DNA of 64,000 nucleotides, taken from assembly GCF_028858725.1 (NCBI RefSeq), contig NC_084763.1, positions 56,195,152-56,259,151 on the forward strand, read 5' to 3'. This document shows, piece by piece, positions 1-16,300 of this stretch. This stretch comes from Colius striatus. Taxonomy: Eukaryota > Chordata > Aves > Coliiformes > Coliidae. Position 1 is the stretch's first letter, and every line of letters starts with the position of its first letter. Position numbers and translations under genes: made by a program. The notes under the pieces are model-generated. The model ran no database searches and had not been told where the DNA came from. It saw only the letters and a list, made by a program, of their open reading frames with translations.

Positions 1-1
1 G

Positions 2-2714
<2,713 letters not shown>

Positions 2715-5700
2715 GTGCCCCCCGCCCCGGCCGTGTGCCCGCACGGACTGCTCTGCCCTTTGGGGACACCTCCCCTCCCCGGGGAGCCAAGGCTTCGCTT
2801 GCTCTCTGCCCCCCCTTTCCTCCTCGTTTTGGGGTTGTTTTGATGCATTTCCCCTCCTTTCTCACCTGGTGTTCTCTGTGGAGAGGGGGAGCGGGGTTCT
2901 TCTCCCCCACCGTGAAGAACGTGGTAGAGGGAGGGGAAGCGCCGTCCGTCCGTGAGGGTGTAGGTGAAAGGCATCGCTCTCGGTTTCATCCTCGTGGCAG
3001 GGTGCTGGTGGGGCTCAGAGGAGCAGGATGCCACCCACGCTTGGCCAGGAGTGGAGTTCACCCCTCTCGTGTGCCCGGTGAACGCCTCCCACCGCTGGGG
3101 TATTTATAACCAGATGAAATCTAGCTTGTGGTGCTTGAATCCCTGTACTGTAAAGCTGGTCTTTCAATTCAGGCTCTTTTCCCAAGAGGTTGAGAGGTGG
3201 GTGACTGTGGAGGAGCCCCTGTCAGCCCTGTGACCCTTGGGGAGCAGATGTCCCCGTTGGAAAGCTGTCACCGTGTGCTCCTTCGCTGCCCTCGCTGCGT
3301 CTTCCTTCCCCCTGATGGGTTTTCTTCCTTGGTAGGTGAAAGCACAAACACAGTCTCGGGGCATTGGCAGCTTGCTGACGGTTCGTTGTTGGGGTGCCCT
3401 AAGGGAGCTGGGCTCTGGAGGGCCCTTTCTGCTCATCCCAGCAGGAGCTGAGCTCCTGGGAATGCTCTGAAGTCCGGGAGGTGTCGCTGGGAGAGCTCCA
3501 CTTGGCCTCGGGGCCGGCAGGAGGGTGGCCTGGGGCAGAGGAGCAGGACACTGCTGTTTCTCGGCAAAGTCATCCCAGAATAGTGCCTTAAACAATCTGA
3601 AGAAACCCCTGAGTGATGGCTGAGCTCCAGCTTGGGTCCTGCTGCAAAGTTGAGAGCTAAAGCAGGACCCTGTTCAGCCTGGTGACCGTGTCCCATCCTC
3701 CAGCTCACTGCCTGCATCGCTCTCCCAAGCGGCACCTCTCCCCGTGGGGTTGGCATCATTGCTCTGCTCTGGTTTAAGGGGGGCAGAGGGGACCAGGAAG
3801 GACTGTGATTGTTTTGTTGATGCCTCTTGGCGTTGGTTAGTGCTTCTCTGGTCACTTTGTTGAACTGGTTTCACTTACTGAGGCCGGCTTCATGCTGGTG
3901 GAGGAGGAGAAGGCAGCTTTGCTGGCAGCTTTCTGTTGGATGCAGGGGTCCAGGCTGAGTCTCTTGTGCTCTGCCCCAGGATGTCTTGTCTTGGCCTGAT
4001 CATGGTTGTGTGGATTGTCTGCCTGGGGAAGTGTCCCCTTTGGGGCTGGGAATGCTGCAGGGGCTGCAGAGCATCTGCCACAGGCAGAGGGGTGAGTGCA
4101 CTCTTGAGACCAGCACTGCAGATGTGGGTCAGGTCATGGAGGAGGTGGTGAACAGGGCTGTAGGTAGACAAGAGAGAGTGTTGAGTGGGTTGCAGGAGCT
4201 CTTTCTCATTTGCATCTCGTGCTGGGTGATAGGGTGAGGGGACAGTGAGCCACATCAGGCTCTGCAGGAAGTCTTGCTGTGTTGCCTCCTGGACCAAATC
4301 AGCAAAGCACTGAGGCAGTGATGAGATTGTCCCATCCAGAGGTGGGATCAGCTTTGCTGACTGGGTCCATGCAGGAGCATTGGCTTGGTAGGGACAGGAG
4401 AGGGGAGCTTCTGTTCTCCTGAGTGCAATTTGAGGTGATGGGTCAGGTGGCTGGTGTCCCCTCCTGCTGAGCGGTGCCTCGTGGCTGACATCTCTGGCAA
4501 GCTGGCTGCTCTTGTGGATGTTGACACGTTGGAGCAACCAGTTGCTTTTCATCCTCGTGTTAGCTGGGACCCTCTGGACTCACAGCACTGCAATCAGTGC
4601 CAGTGAGCTCACTCTCATTTCCATCTGCTTTGAGTAAAAGGAAGATGCTATGGCAGAGCTGCCTCACCACATTGACCTTTTCAGATGTGTACCAAAGGCT
4701 TCTCTGCTCTCCTTCCTCCGTGACCCTGAGGCTCATTGGGATGGTGCAGAGCCTTCAGACACACCCATGAGGGATGCTTTTGGGGCTGTTGGCTTTCTGA
4801 AGGGACCATGACCCAGACTGGAAGATGACTGCTTTAGAGAAGCATTCAGTGATACCCTTGGACAAGTTGGAGGTCCATGCTGTCTCCTCCTCCGCTGCCT
4901 TCCCAGATCCCATCTCCTCAGGCTCCCTTCTGCTTCTTTTCCCTCACACTCCCTCTTGAGATGGGATTGGGAGCCCTGCACTCCAAGGAGGGCTTACCTT
5001 GCCCTTATGGTCTTCTGTGATGGAGCCCATCAGCTTGCCTAGCTGGTGGACTTCTGCCCCCAGGTCAACACCCACGTCAACATGTGCTCCCTTGTACCGC
5101 TCACCTGGAGGTGGCTTTCCCTGTCCCTTTCCCAGTTCATCCTCTCCCATTGAGGACCTGTCCCTCTTGGATGTCACTGTGAGATGAGAGCACCTCACTG
5201 AGGTTAGAAGAGCAGCAGAAGGCCCAGTGACTGATCCCAGCTGCGTCCCATCCGCTTCGAGAGCCTGCTGGTAGAGCCACGTGGAGACGCTGAGATGTGA
5301 CCACGCACACAGCACTTTGGAGAACCAGATCCCTGCTGCTCCCTCCCTTCCAAAGCCTGGGCAGTTCCCAGGAGCCCTCCATGGCCTCTGAGCCCTTTTC
5401 CTCAGCCCCAGTTTGTCTCTTCATGTCTGGTTTTCGTTGATGGACTCAGAGCTCAAACGAGTCGCTCCCGCAGTGTCTTGTCCCGCGTCCATCCCTCTTG
5501 GCCCCGCTGGGATGGACAAGGCAGGAGGTGAGGGAGCTGAGTCCTTCATTTTCAAGCTTTTTATGTTGTTTTTGTTTTAACTCTTGCACCTTAATCTCTC
5601 ACATCCCTCCTTTGACAGGCCCCAGGGGTGGGGAGGGGCTTTGATTTCCATTACGCGCGTCACGATGCAACGTTCGGCTGACGACCCTGAACCCCACGCC

Positions 5701-5903
5701 TGTCTTGTGTTTGAATCTTCCCCCTCACACACACACACTTCATTTGAACTCTGGGGAGGGAGGGACTCATGTGGGGAAGGTCATTTGTTTTGGTTTCTAT
5801 ATCCCAGGAGCCTGGTAGCACAGACCAGTCGGCCTCATAACGTCCGTGAGGCAGAGCTGGCCCTTTGGACCACAGCCATAACCCCAGCGCAGTGGGAGGG
5901 TGA

Positions 5904-6003
5904 GGATGGGTGGGTGGGTGAATGGATGGATGAGTGGGTGGGTGAATGGATGGGTGGGTGGGTGGGTGAATGGATGGGTGGGTGGGTGAAGGGATGGATG
6001 GCC
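5904..6003 (+). repeat. Minisatellite of GGGTGGGTGAATGGAT-type units
   Basis: About 100 bp of tandem GGGT/GGAT units broken by GAAT. It includes GGGTGGGTGGGTGGG at 5952-5966, a four-run G-quadruplex motif on the ZBTB47 mRNA strand. Confidence 0.9.
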
Positions 6004-6530
6004 AGCCAGTGAGTGGGAACGGCTGTGACAGTGCAATAGAGACGAGCATCCGCTGCTAGACAACTCCACTGATGAAACTCTTGGTTTACCTGAAGTCGAG
6101 AGGGAAGGACAGATGGACAGATGCCCTTTGTTCACACGGATGGAGAGGAGCTTCCCCACACACAGCCCTGCCCAGTGCCAAGGAACCACGGTGGGAGCTG
6201 GGTCCGCAAAACAAAACACGTACTAAAAAGGATTCAAGAAGCAGGATGAAGAACAACCTCAGTAGCACGGAACTTGAAGGAAATGAATGAAAACCCCAAG
6301 CACTGGCCTCCAAACTGGTTTCTTCAAGCCTGGTGTTTGGCTCTTTACCTGTTTTCTGCCATTCAGTATCAGTTGCCCAAACATGCCAAGTCCATAGCGT
6401 ATCGGTGGCTCTGCTAGTGTGAACAAACTAAACGAAGCACTTTATTCTGTATAGAGAAGGGAAGGTGGGGAGGGGAGGGGGAGCTTGGGCTGCTTTTCAC
6501 AGGCACCCTGAGTGATGTTCTAGGAAATGT

Positions 6531-6554
6531 ATTATTATAATTATTATAATTATT
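6531..6554 (+). repeat. 9-bp AT repeat (ATTATTATA, 2.7 copies)
   Basis: Two exact copies of ATTATTATA at 6531-6539 and 6540-6548 followed by ATTATT. It lies in the presumed ZBTB47 3' UTR as a short AU-rich element; no AUUUA pentamer was noted in it. Confidence 0.7.
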
Positions 6555-7101
6555 GCTACCTTTTTGTTTGGTTGGTTTTTTAAATGACCATGTGTAATCA
6601 ATATATGTTTATCTTTAACTCCAAGTACAGCAGGTAACTCTCTTTGGGGTGGTGTGATGAGGGGGAGGCCGAGATGGTTGGGTTAGTCCATCAGCATGAG
6701 GCCAACTTGGCCAAGTCATGGCCTACCACGTGCAACAGGCAAGTCTCCAGCAGGCAAGAGGTGGATGGAAGCTGCCTGCCAGCGCTCAGCTCACAGTCAG
6801 CCTTGGCACCGAGGGCCCAGTGTGCATCCCCATCCCAAGCCATCTTCTGCCTGGGGGAGCTGGGGCTGCTCTCTGGCCACTCCTGAGCAAGATGAGCCAT
6901 GGTGGGCTCTTCAGGGTTGTCTCTAGGGACCAGGCCCTTGGCCATGCTTTGAAACCTGCTTTTGGCCTCTCACGGAGGCACGTCAGGGGCTGTTGGGCTC
7001 TTTAAAGTGGTGAGAGGTCAGAATGGGGCCTTTCCAGTGCATTCTCCCAGTCTGGAAGTGTTGACTGTTACCAAAGAGGTTGCAAGTGGAAGGACTGAAT
7101 C

Positions 7102-7107
7102 AATAAA
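7102..7107 (+). terminator. ZBTB47: Poly(A) signal AATAAA, likely ZBTB47
   Basis: Canonical hexamer followed by tttgtctttt and, about 90 bp on, a run of TTG units. It is the first canonical hexamer seen on this strand after the stop codon. Confidence 0.5.
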
Positions 7108-7125
7108 CGATTTGTCTTTTATAAA

Positions 7126-9819
7126 AGAAAGCCTAAAGCTCCACCACTTTCTTTGTTACCTGAATTTAGCTTTGCTTTTTGTTCTGGTTGGATTTTGTTG
7201 TTGTTGTTGTTCCTATTATGAAAAGCTCTGGTCAGGCAATTGCATGAGGAGTGGGAGCCCAGCAGGCTGGGCTTTCCTGTGGCATGGTGACTGCTGCTGT
7301 TGCTTCACAGATGCAGCCTTGGTGTTGGGTTTGGTGTGCATGTGAGACAAGACATGCTGGAGGATGACTGTTAAGGGAAGAGTGATGTTTGGATAGAGGA
7401 AGGGGTTTGGTGCTTGCAGCCCTGAAGGTGCTGGAGGTGGTGAGAGCTGAGGTACTGGCTCCATGAGTTTTGTGTGAGCTATGAGCTGAGGCTCCCCAAG
7501 CTCCTCTATAGATAATGGAGAAACCATCCAGAAGCACCCAGGGCCTTTGCTGATTTAAAATGGAGCAGGAGGAATCTCACCAGCAAGCATTAGCATTGAT
7601 ACTGGGAATCTCTAGTTGGAGGACATGATTTTTCCCCCCACCCTTGGGATGTAGCTGCTGCTTTGCTGCTGCTGCTGTTGCCTGGAGAACATACCCATGG
7701 AGGGTCCTGTGTGCATGTAAGCCAGGAGAAGGCCAGGCAGCAGTGAGGAAGGATGCTTCTCTGAGGGTTCCTCTTGGCAGTTCTGACCTGTGATTGCCTT
7801 TGGACTGAAGCAGCCTCTTGGTGAGGTGGTGGTGAGCATCTCTGGGCCTTCCTTGGGCCAAGCCCGACTTGCACATGCTGACATTTGACCTTTGTTGCTC
7901 AAGCAACGAGATGTTCCAAACTTTTCTGGGTCCTTTTGTACCAGCTGTTTTTCCTTTTAAGGTTTCTTGCCCAGTGCCAGTGGTGGCATCTCCCACAGCT
8001 TTATAATAGATGTGAGCCACGTGGGAGTCCTAAGCTCTGGTTAACTCTACTCCTGACAGACAGCTGTGAGGTGAGTGCCTGAGGATGGGAACCAGCTTTA
8101 ATCGCCACTTCTCAAGCTGTTATCGAGGAACCACACCATAACAGGTCATCCAGGCTCAGCAGCATTCCCTGTTGACCTCAGAGGGCTCAGACTTCCCCTA
8201 GGAGAGCCAAGAGACAGTGGCAGGGGGTGGAATTAACCCTCTCTTAAGACCAAGTGTTGGTTGACAGCTTTCTGTTCTGCATCCAAGAGGAGCTGAAGCA
8301 AAGGTGTTGGGGTCCAGCCCCAGGCAGGACCACAAGAAATGACGTGTAATACCTTGTTATTCTATGGGATTGCCTTTTTTCCCCTCCTTCATGTTTCTTT
8401 TCTGCCACACAAGCTGTCCTACATTAGGTAGATTCAGCCTCAATTAGCTTGGGAGTCATCCACAGGAGTTTCTGCAGGGCTGGGTAGAAAGGAGGTGATT
8501 TTATTTCACTGCATTTTTCACACACTTGATTGTTTCAAAGGGTTTTGTTGCCTTTTTTCCCCCCCTTAAGCCATTTTGTGACAGCCAGTCACCTTGGATT
8601 TATTTTTCCTGTGAAGACATTTCATGAGTGTTCTGATGTGATTGTCCTCTAAGGAGATTATCCTCTCACTTTTATAAACCCTTAAAATGAAACCAGGGCA
8701 AGACTCTGGTTCCTTTACTCGTGTCAAATTGTCTTTCCTTCCAAACATGTTTTAGTTTCTCCAGGGCTGCATTTTGAGCCAGGCAAATGAGAGATGGGGT
8801 GGGTTTTTTTTGGTACCATCGTTTTCATGCCACTTTGAGGGCATTATTGTGCAAGGTTTGTATTTCTCTTTTTATCCTCACCACCCCTCTTCATGGGATT
8901 CATGGAACCATGCAGGTGTGCAGCTGTAAGGATACGAATGCTGAAGTTTTGGCTCCCTAAAAGGGGGGGGAATAAGAAGAATGGAAGCTGGGGCTCTGCT
9001 GTGGCTCTCTGTGGGGCTGCTTGTGCTTATCACAACCCTTGCTTGGTCCTTCTGGTTGGCTGCTGTGGAGGTTCAGTTGTGTCTCTATCCACGTACAAAC
9101 ACAGGGGACTCCTTCTGAAGCAGCCTGAGAGTTTATTTTGAAAGGAACCACCTGTCAGATGGTGTGGGCATCAGATTTTGCTCTAACAGATCTTTGTCCT
9201 GCTGCCAGGAAGTTTCTATCAAAACATCATTATGGATCACTGTAACAAAGGGAAAAGATGGAAAGCATTTTTCCTCAGTGGGAAGCTCTCTTGGAGCCAA
9301 ATCCACCTGAGATCTCCATGTCCTCAGCAAACTGGGGTACTCTTACAAAAGAAGAAGGTCAGAACATTAAAAATGAGAGAAACAGCATAAATACAAAACC
9401 TTTCCCTGAAAAACAGCCCTTGTCCAGCCAGAGGTAAGGACATTGTGATCTGTGATTGAAGATGAGGAGCCCCAAAGGCTAGAGGTGAGTGTGCTTGGTC
9501 TCCTCTGCCCGTGCCTACTGCTTGCATGACTCTTCCCCTCATGCAGACCTTAGCTCCCAGCCTCTCTCCAGTCCAAAGACAAGGTGGATGCCAAGAACTG
9601 AGACTATTTTCTTTTCATTGCAACTTCCAAAGCGTTTCTGCTCCCCATGCTCACGTGCTCTTTCCTTTGTCTCATCCCAACAACCCTCATCACTCAGGAA
9701 CTCATCAAAGCCCCCCTTCAGGTCTCTCCTGTGTCACTTTGACCCTTCTCTTTCCTTTCTGAGGTGGGCTCTAGCACTATGTTCACAGCTGCCTTAGGTG
9801 GGGAAATACTTTATAGACC
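7126..9819. other. Intergenic spacer between convergent ZBTB47 and KLHL40
   Basis: About 2.7 kb with no exon-like sequence on either strand and no CR1 copy recognised. It holds only short TTG and CTG-rich runs (7195-7215, 7650-7682) and T-rich stretches around 8370-8560. A further antisense AATAAA (TTTATT at 9132-9137) lies in it. Confidence 0.6.
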
Positions 9820-9840
9820 TCTTTCCCTGAGGAATGTCGT

Positions 9841-9846
9841 TTTATT
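9841..9846 (-). terminator. KLHL40: Candidate KLHL40 poly(A) signal
   Basis: TTTATT on the + strand, i.e. AATAAA on the transcript, about 400 nt after the stop. It is the nearest canonical hexamer noted downstream; another lies at 9132-9137. The 3' UTR would then be about 0.4 kb. Confidence 0.5.
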
Positions 9847-10242
9847 CCCTTGGGACTCACTTTGTGCCTCTGCTCTTGGTTGGGGAGGTTCAACAGCAGG
9901 TGAGAAGCTGGGGAGGAACATGCAGAAAGAAACAGAACAAGTGAATGATCTTTCTGCCCTGTCTATGAGACTAGAACATCTCATTGCTCTGTGCTTCTCA
10001 GTCTACCCCAGCTCCTTGCAGACTCCAGATCCCTTCTCTAGTCATCTTGTGAGCATCTTCAACTTCCCACAGGGCTTCAAGAGAACTTCCCCTGCTTTGA
10101 CTAAGTAAAAACGTGCCAATCACAGACCCAACGCCCAGTATCCAGATGCCACATCTCTGAGCTGATAAGCATGGCCTCACCTCCCCCTCCCCATCCCTCC
10201 TTGCCCCAGACCCATGTGGGAAAAGACCCGAATCCCTCCTTG

Positions 10243-10354
10243 CTACATCTTGGTGAGGCGCAGCACGTTGAGGCGCACGGGGAGGAACGTGGCACCCGAG
10301 GCGTACTGGATCTCCCGCAGGACCCCTTCCCACTTCTTCTGCTCTTCATCGTAT
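10243..10354 (-). CDS. KLHL40: KLHL40 exon 6: C-terminal end and stop
   Basis: Acceptor tgtctctcccccccag. Reads [20 protein letters not shown] and ends NVLRLTKM then TAG. This is the conserved KLHL40 C-terminus that closes the Kelch propeller. Confidence 0.95.
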
Positions 10355-13300
10355 CTGGGGGGGAGAGACAGGCACACAGTTATGGTGAGGAAAGCATCTC
10401 CTCTCCCTCTCTTCAGCTGCTCTCTGTGGTGGTGGGTAGAGATGTGCCACAAGCATTCTTTGGCCGCAAAGGAGCGGTGGGAGCTGCAAGAGGGCTGTCA
10501 GCGCTGGTGTGCTCTGGTTTGCAGTGCCAGGATAAGGGATATGGATATCAGCGTGTGGTCTGGCAGGGGAAGGTGTATTTTTGCACTGGGAAAGGGCTTG
10601 ATGGCACCAAGCCTGAACACCCAGGGTGAGGGCCAGTGGGTGCCTGCTGAGGGTGCTCTAGAGCCACAGATGTGAAGGACGAGCGGCTCTATTAGCAGCT
10701 ACCAGAAAGTGCTTTCTGCCCTCTTCTCTGCCTGCACAGGAGGCTCTCTAATTTCCAGCCTGAGCACTGGAAACCACCTCCCAGGGTGAGGAGGCATTGC
10801 ACACGTGCTGCTTCATGCCAAAGGGGAGCTCTGGAACCAGCTCCAGGCAAAATGTCCATGCAGCAACAAAGCTAAGGGAGCAGGTTTTCCCTGGTAGGTT
10901 GCTACATGAGGCTGGGAGAGATCCCTGCATGTGGCCTCCAACACAGCACAGGGCAAACCCCAGTAACACAATAAACTTCTTTGCTGTAAGGGTGAGGGAG
11001 CCCAGGCGGCCCAGGGAGTGTGTGGAGGCTCCTTCTCAGGTTTCCAAACCCTCCTGGATATGTTCCTGTGCCCCCTGAGCAAAGGGAACCTGCTTTAGCG
11101 GGGGGTGAGACTGAGTTATCTCTACAGGCCTCTTCCAACCCCCCCTGTTCTATGGTTCTATGATCCTCACCCAGAGACCCTGCCCTGAGCCTTCAGCCTT
11201 GTGCTGGGCCAACAACATCCAAGACAGACAGAAACCATCTGCTCCCTCGGCAGCTCTCTCTAACATCCCCCCATGCTCCCTCAGGCAGCCCCGGGGTCGA
11301 CTGTCACCTCCAAACGTCGTTCAGCTCCGTCGGCACGAGCTCTCCTGACTCGGTCTCCACGGTGGCAAACCCTCCAAGGAGGTAGAGCACCCCGGCCAAG
11401 CTCAGCAGGCTGACCGAGCTGCGCTCCTGCGGGAACTCCGTGAAGCCGTCCCACCTGCCACGGCCAGAGAGGACACGCGTCAGGGCACCCTGCCCACCCC
11501 ACCGCGCTCACTGCTGACAGTCTGCCTGGTGGAGGTCTGCATGGGATGGGCTCACACTTTGGTTTAGAGGCATCTGTTTCACTCCTGGCCATCGTGGCCA
11601 GGAAGGCCAGTGGCATTCTGCAGTATACTGAGGTCAAGGGAAGTTCTCCCCCTCTGCTCGGCCCTGCTGAGGCCTCATCTGGAGGCCTGTGTCCAGTTCT
11701 GGGCTCCCCAGTTTCACAGAGGAACTGCTGGAGAGAGGCCAAGAAGTGGTTTAATACACCCCTGCAGCTGCTCCTTATGTAACTCTGGCCCAAAGGTACC
11801 TACTTATTGGTGGCAATGTCGTAGACCTCCACCGAGTTGGTCAGGCCCGAGTCGGTCACGCCAGCTGCCACGTAGATTTTGTCCTTGTGCACGGTGGCTC
11901 CGAACAGAGAGCGAGCAGTTCTCATGGGAGCAAGCTCCTTCCACTCGAACTTGGAAGGGTTGTAGACACACATCTTCTTCAGGCACTTCCTAGAGAGAGA
12001 GATGAGGGAGAAAAGGAGGCTCGGTTGCAGGCCGAGGTGCGCTGGAGGAGTTTGGGGATGCCTGCTGGGAGGAATGTGGGGTGTCTAGGATGGGGTTTGC
12101 TCCTCCACATCAGCATGAGTGCCTCTGCTGGGGTGTGCACTGAGGGATGGGTTAGTGATGGGCCTGGCAGCGTGAGGTGAGTGATTGGGCTCCATCTTAA
12201 AGGTCTTTTACAACCAAAATAATTCTAACCTCGTGCCTAGAGGCATCATTTGTGTGTGCAACATATCCCCTCCTGCTGTGCCTGCTTTGCATAGGAGTCC
12301 TAGAAGCTTGACATTCTACTCACACCGCTGGATAAGGGTCCATGCAGCTAACTGCCTCTCAGGACCTCGCACAAAGCCACTGAGACGGTGTTTCAGTGCT
12401 CCTGACCCAACTTGATGCTGCTAAATGACCTCCTGACAGGGGATTGTAGTGAGGTGAGGGGTCAGTCTCTGCTCCCAAGTAACGAGGGACAGGACAAAAG
12501 GAAATGGCCTCAGGGGAGGTTGAGATTGGAGCTGAGGCAGAACTGTTTCCCTGAGAGGGGTGTGAGTCCCTGTGCCAGGCTGCCCAGGGAGCTGGGGGAG
12601 TGCCCAGCCCTGCAGGGATCCCAAAGCCGTGGGGCTGAGGTGCTGAGGGTAGTGCTGGGCTGGGCAGGGTGAGGGGAGGAGTTGGACTCAATTCTCTTAA
12701 AGATCTTTTCCAACCACAACAATCTTATGATTCTATAAATATCATCAGTGACATGCCCATTCCCCAGGACAGCAGTGTAAGGTGAGGGAATGTATGCACA
12801 CTCACACTTTCCAGGCCATAATCCTTTCAGAGCAGGACCTAACTTTGCTGGATTATGGCATGTTTGCTCTGCAAACAGTCACACTTCTGCCTCACAAGGC
12901 AATCACAGCAGTGCTCCCTGAGAGAGGCTTTTCCTGCTGAGCCCCTTTCCTACAGGAGGGCGGGATGAGGGTTAGGTTTGATGAGGCTTTTCCACTCCTA
13001 TTGCCCATAGTCATCTAGATTCAACTCCTAGGACCACAGTGCTCCACCACAGGACACCCTTAAAGTGAAGGGGCTTCTTGCTCTTCAGTGCCTCTCACAA
13101 TCTGTGCAACATTTGTGTATTGTGAGCAAAAGGGGATGTGAGCACAGGCGAGCCGAGAGGGAAGAATCCACGTCTCACCTCCCTCCCCTCCATCCAACCC
13201 TCCTTCAGCCATCACACCCAGCTTGGGGAGGCACCAACTCATGCTCTCCCAGTTCAGTTTGGGGGCTGACTCCCTGAATGTCTCCTGCTTTGTTGACTCA

Positions 13301-16300
13301 CTTGTCGCTCCCTTTGCCGCCGAGGACGTAGACGAGGTCCTTGTGCGATACCACCGCGTGCCCGTAGACCGAGTAGGGAAGGGGATCAGCTTCACCCCAC
13401 TTGAAGGACCTGGGTCAGAGAAAGATGGCAAGCAAAAGGGTTTAGAGCTCTCTAGCTGAGGCCTAGGGTACATGGCACTTTCCAGACGTAGGGGTGAGCA
13501 CAGATCCGCACTCAGTCTCAAAACCAGGGCTGTTTGTCAATGGGATGGGGCTCATCCATGAAACTCCCTGAGCCTCAAACCAGGGGGAAATAAAATATGT
13601 GGAGTTTTTATGTTAATATTCATCATTTTCTGCAGCATCCCCTACCCCTGAGCTTTGTGGATACACATCTCCACTTCTCCCAGGACCTCACCTTATTTAG
13701 AGGCGTTACCAGCTGATCACAAACAAGACAGAGATTTCCGCACGATGGGAAGCCAGAGCTAAAACCAATGAGACAAGAACCTGAGGACAAGCTGCTTTTT
13801 TGGCCATCACCTTCTACTTTGAGGAGCTTTGGTCAGCTAACAATAAGCAAGGAGCCATGGAGGTGGGTATGTCCATGTTTTGCAGTGCAGGGCTGTGTTG
13901 AAGCCTCTGAGTTAGGTGTGGGGCAGTTGAGCAGAAGATGTGGCTATAAGGCTTTGGAAACCCCAAACTGGTACCCAAGTAGGGCTTCCCAGTTTCTCAA
14001 GAAGTGGCTGTTCATGTCCACATAGCTGGGATTCATCCCCAGTTTTCATACAAGTAGGACATAGCCCTGAGACCCAACCTTTATTTGACCTGAGTTGCCT
14101 GGGCTCTGTTTTCTAACTGTCCGGGCACTCTGGGCAAATATTTGATCCCACAGACCAGCAGTTTGCCCTCTCCAGGTTTGTTACAGTTGAAATGTTGACC
14201 TAAATACTGCTGGAAATATAAGTGGTTCTGATCACATCTCTACCAGCTTCAACCTGGCATTCAAACCACCCCCTGAGCACTGAGCAGGGGCAGACACAGC
14301 TGTCCCCAGAGCCTGCAGAGGCAGATGAATGCCCTGTTCTGTGGGAATGAAGCTGTCAAGTCTCTGCCTATAAAACTTTGAAGACTTTGAAGCACAGACA
14401 TCTAAATACAGACCAAGCAAAGAGCCCACTGTCCATACACAATCAGGTATTAAGCCTGATATCAATCAGGATGGGTCCTTCAGTGCCACAGCTTCACAAC
14501 AAACTTTCCTGTTCAAACACACTCCTGGTGAATGTGGCTGAACCTGCTGTCAAAGGGCAGGAGCAGAGGGAAAAACTCCCCTAAAAAGGTCTCACAGAAA
14601 CATCTACTGATAACATAATATCCCCATTATTGCTTCCACCTCTGGGAGGTTCAATTGCAATAAACAAAGCAGCTGGGGAGAGACAGCTCAGAGCCCCAGG
14701 GTATGGCTTGAGACAGTCCCAGTGGTCCCCGCATCTAGATTGTGGAGTTTGAAACCTGTCTCTAAAACCTTTCATTCCCTGGGGTCATTTTGCACAGCAG
14801 CTGCTTCACCTTCTCCTGTAAAACACCTCCCACCGAGCACTTACAGCCTGTCATAGCACAGCACCGAATCCAAGGTCTTCTCTCCTTCTTTCAGTTCTTT
14901 CCCTCCAACCACAAAGATGGAGTTTTCTGCCTCTCCCAGGCCAAAGAGGCAGCGAGGGGAGGGCAAGGGGGGCATGCCCAGCCAGTCTGCATCCAGGTGG
15001 TCGTACTGAAAGGAAACACATGCTCATTAGTGTGTGCTGCCCACCTGCTTAGCTAAAATCAGGGTGCAGATGCTGAAGTCAAAGTCCATTCCCATGTGCA
15101 GCTTGGTCACCCCAGCAGGCACTTTCTGCAGTGCCTGGGCCTTACCAGCTGGTGCAGGGTGGGAGATCTTTGTGCAAAGCCAAGTCATATATCATATGAT
15201 GTATGTTTTTGTGACAAGAGCAGAGATGCTCCAGCATGAACACGTTCTGCTCTGCACCAAAGCCTTGACTTGGAACAAGCTTGGTCATCTTTGGATGAAA
15301 GTCCCATGTTGGACCTATATTGGGTAGTTCTGGGACTGGAGGAGCTGAAGATATTAGTTTTGCCTGAAACTCTTCAGATGTAGCACATGCCACAGTATTT
15401 CATCCCAGTATTTCCCATCTCTGTCAGGTAACAGTGTGGTGTTGGCAATGTTGGCTACACAACTCATTCTACTCTGCCTAATGAGACCACATCTGGGATA
15501 TTGTGTCCAGCTCTGGGCCCCTCAGTTGCAGAAGGACAGGGAGCTGCTGGAGAGAGCTCAGTGCAGGGCCACATAGATGCTGGAGTGGAGCATCTGCCTT
15601 GTGCTGAAAGGCTGAGGGAGCTGGGGCTCTGCAGATTGGAGGAGACTGAGGGCTGAGCTCATTCATGCTACAAATCCATCAAGGGTGAGTGTCAGGAGGA
15701 TGGAGCCAGGCTGTGCTCAGGGATGGCCAAGGATAGGACAAGGGGCAATGGGGACAAGCTGGAACAGAAGAGGCAATGTTGAGGTGAGGGAGCACTGGCA
15801 GGGGCTGCCCAGATGGGCTGTGGAGGCTCCTCCTCTGGAGACATCCCAAACCCATCTGGATGAGTCCCTTTGTGCCCTGCTCTAGGTGGTGCTGCTCTGG
15901 CAGGGGGGTTGCACTGGATGAGCTTCCCAGGTCCCTTCCTCCCCTTAAGAGTCTGTAATTCTGTGTGAACCCCTTCTTTTCCAATTGATTCTCCTTTCTG
16001 GCAAATGATCACTTGCCCTGTTCCTCCTCTGCTTCTCCAGAAAGCAAAGTTGTCCTGTACAACCTCGGTGTGTGAGAGTTTGTGAGATGAAACGTCTGTG
16101 CCTGCCTGCACAAAGGCTGTTTGTGCAATACCTACCCAGTATGGTACAACACAACTTGAGACAGTCCTGCAAAGACCAGAGCTCTTCTTGCTGACCAAAG
16201 TGCCACATCTGATAGAAGAGAAACTCATCCATACAGCATTACCTGATCACAAGGCTATATCCTTGCAGACCCTTGGACATCTGCAGATCAAGGCATTGCC

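Larger units (their letters stand above)
2715..7125 (+). other. ZBTB47: Probable ZBTB47 3' UTR, about 4.4 kb
   Basis: No further coding exon is seen after the stop. The first AATAAA on the + strand downstream is at 7102-7107, followed by T/GT-rich sequence, so the transcript may run to about 7125. The stretch holds the 5904-6003 minisatellite and a short AT-rich repeat at 6531-6554. It has no CR1 copy, which fits transcribed, constrained sequence. The extent is inferred from the poly(A) signal only. Confidence 0.55.

Noticed and set aside
5584-6219. Overlapping frames with [10 protein letters not shown] and [10 protein letters not shown] repeats
   Set aside because: Direct translation of the GGGT/GGAT minisatellite; not protein.
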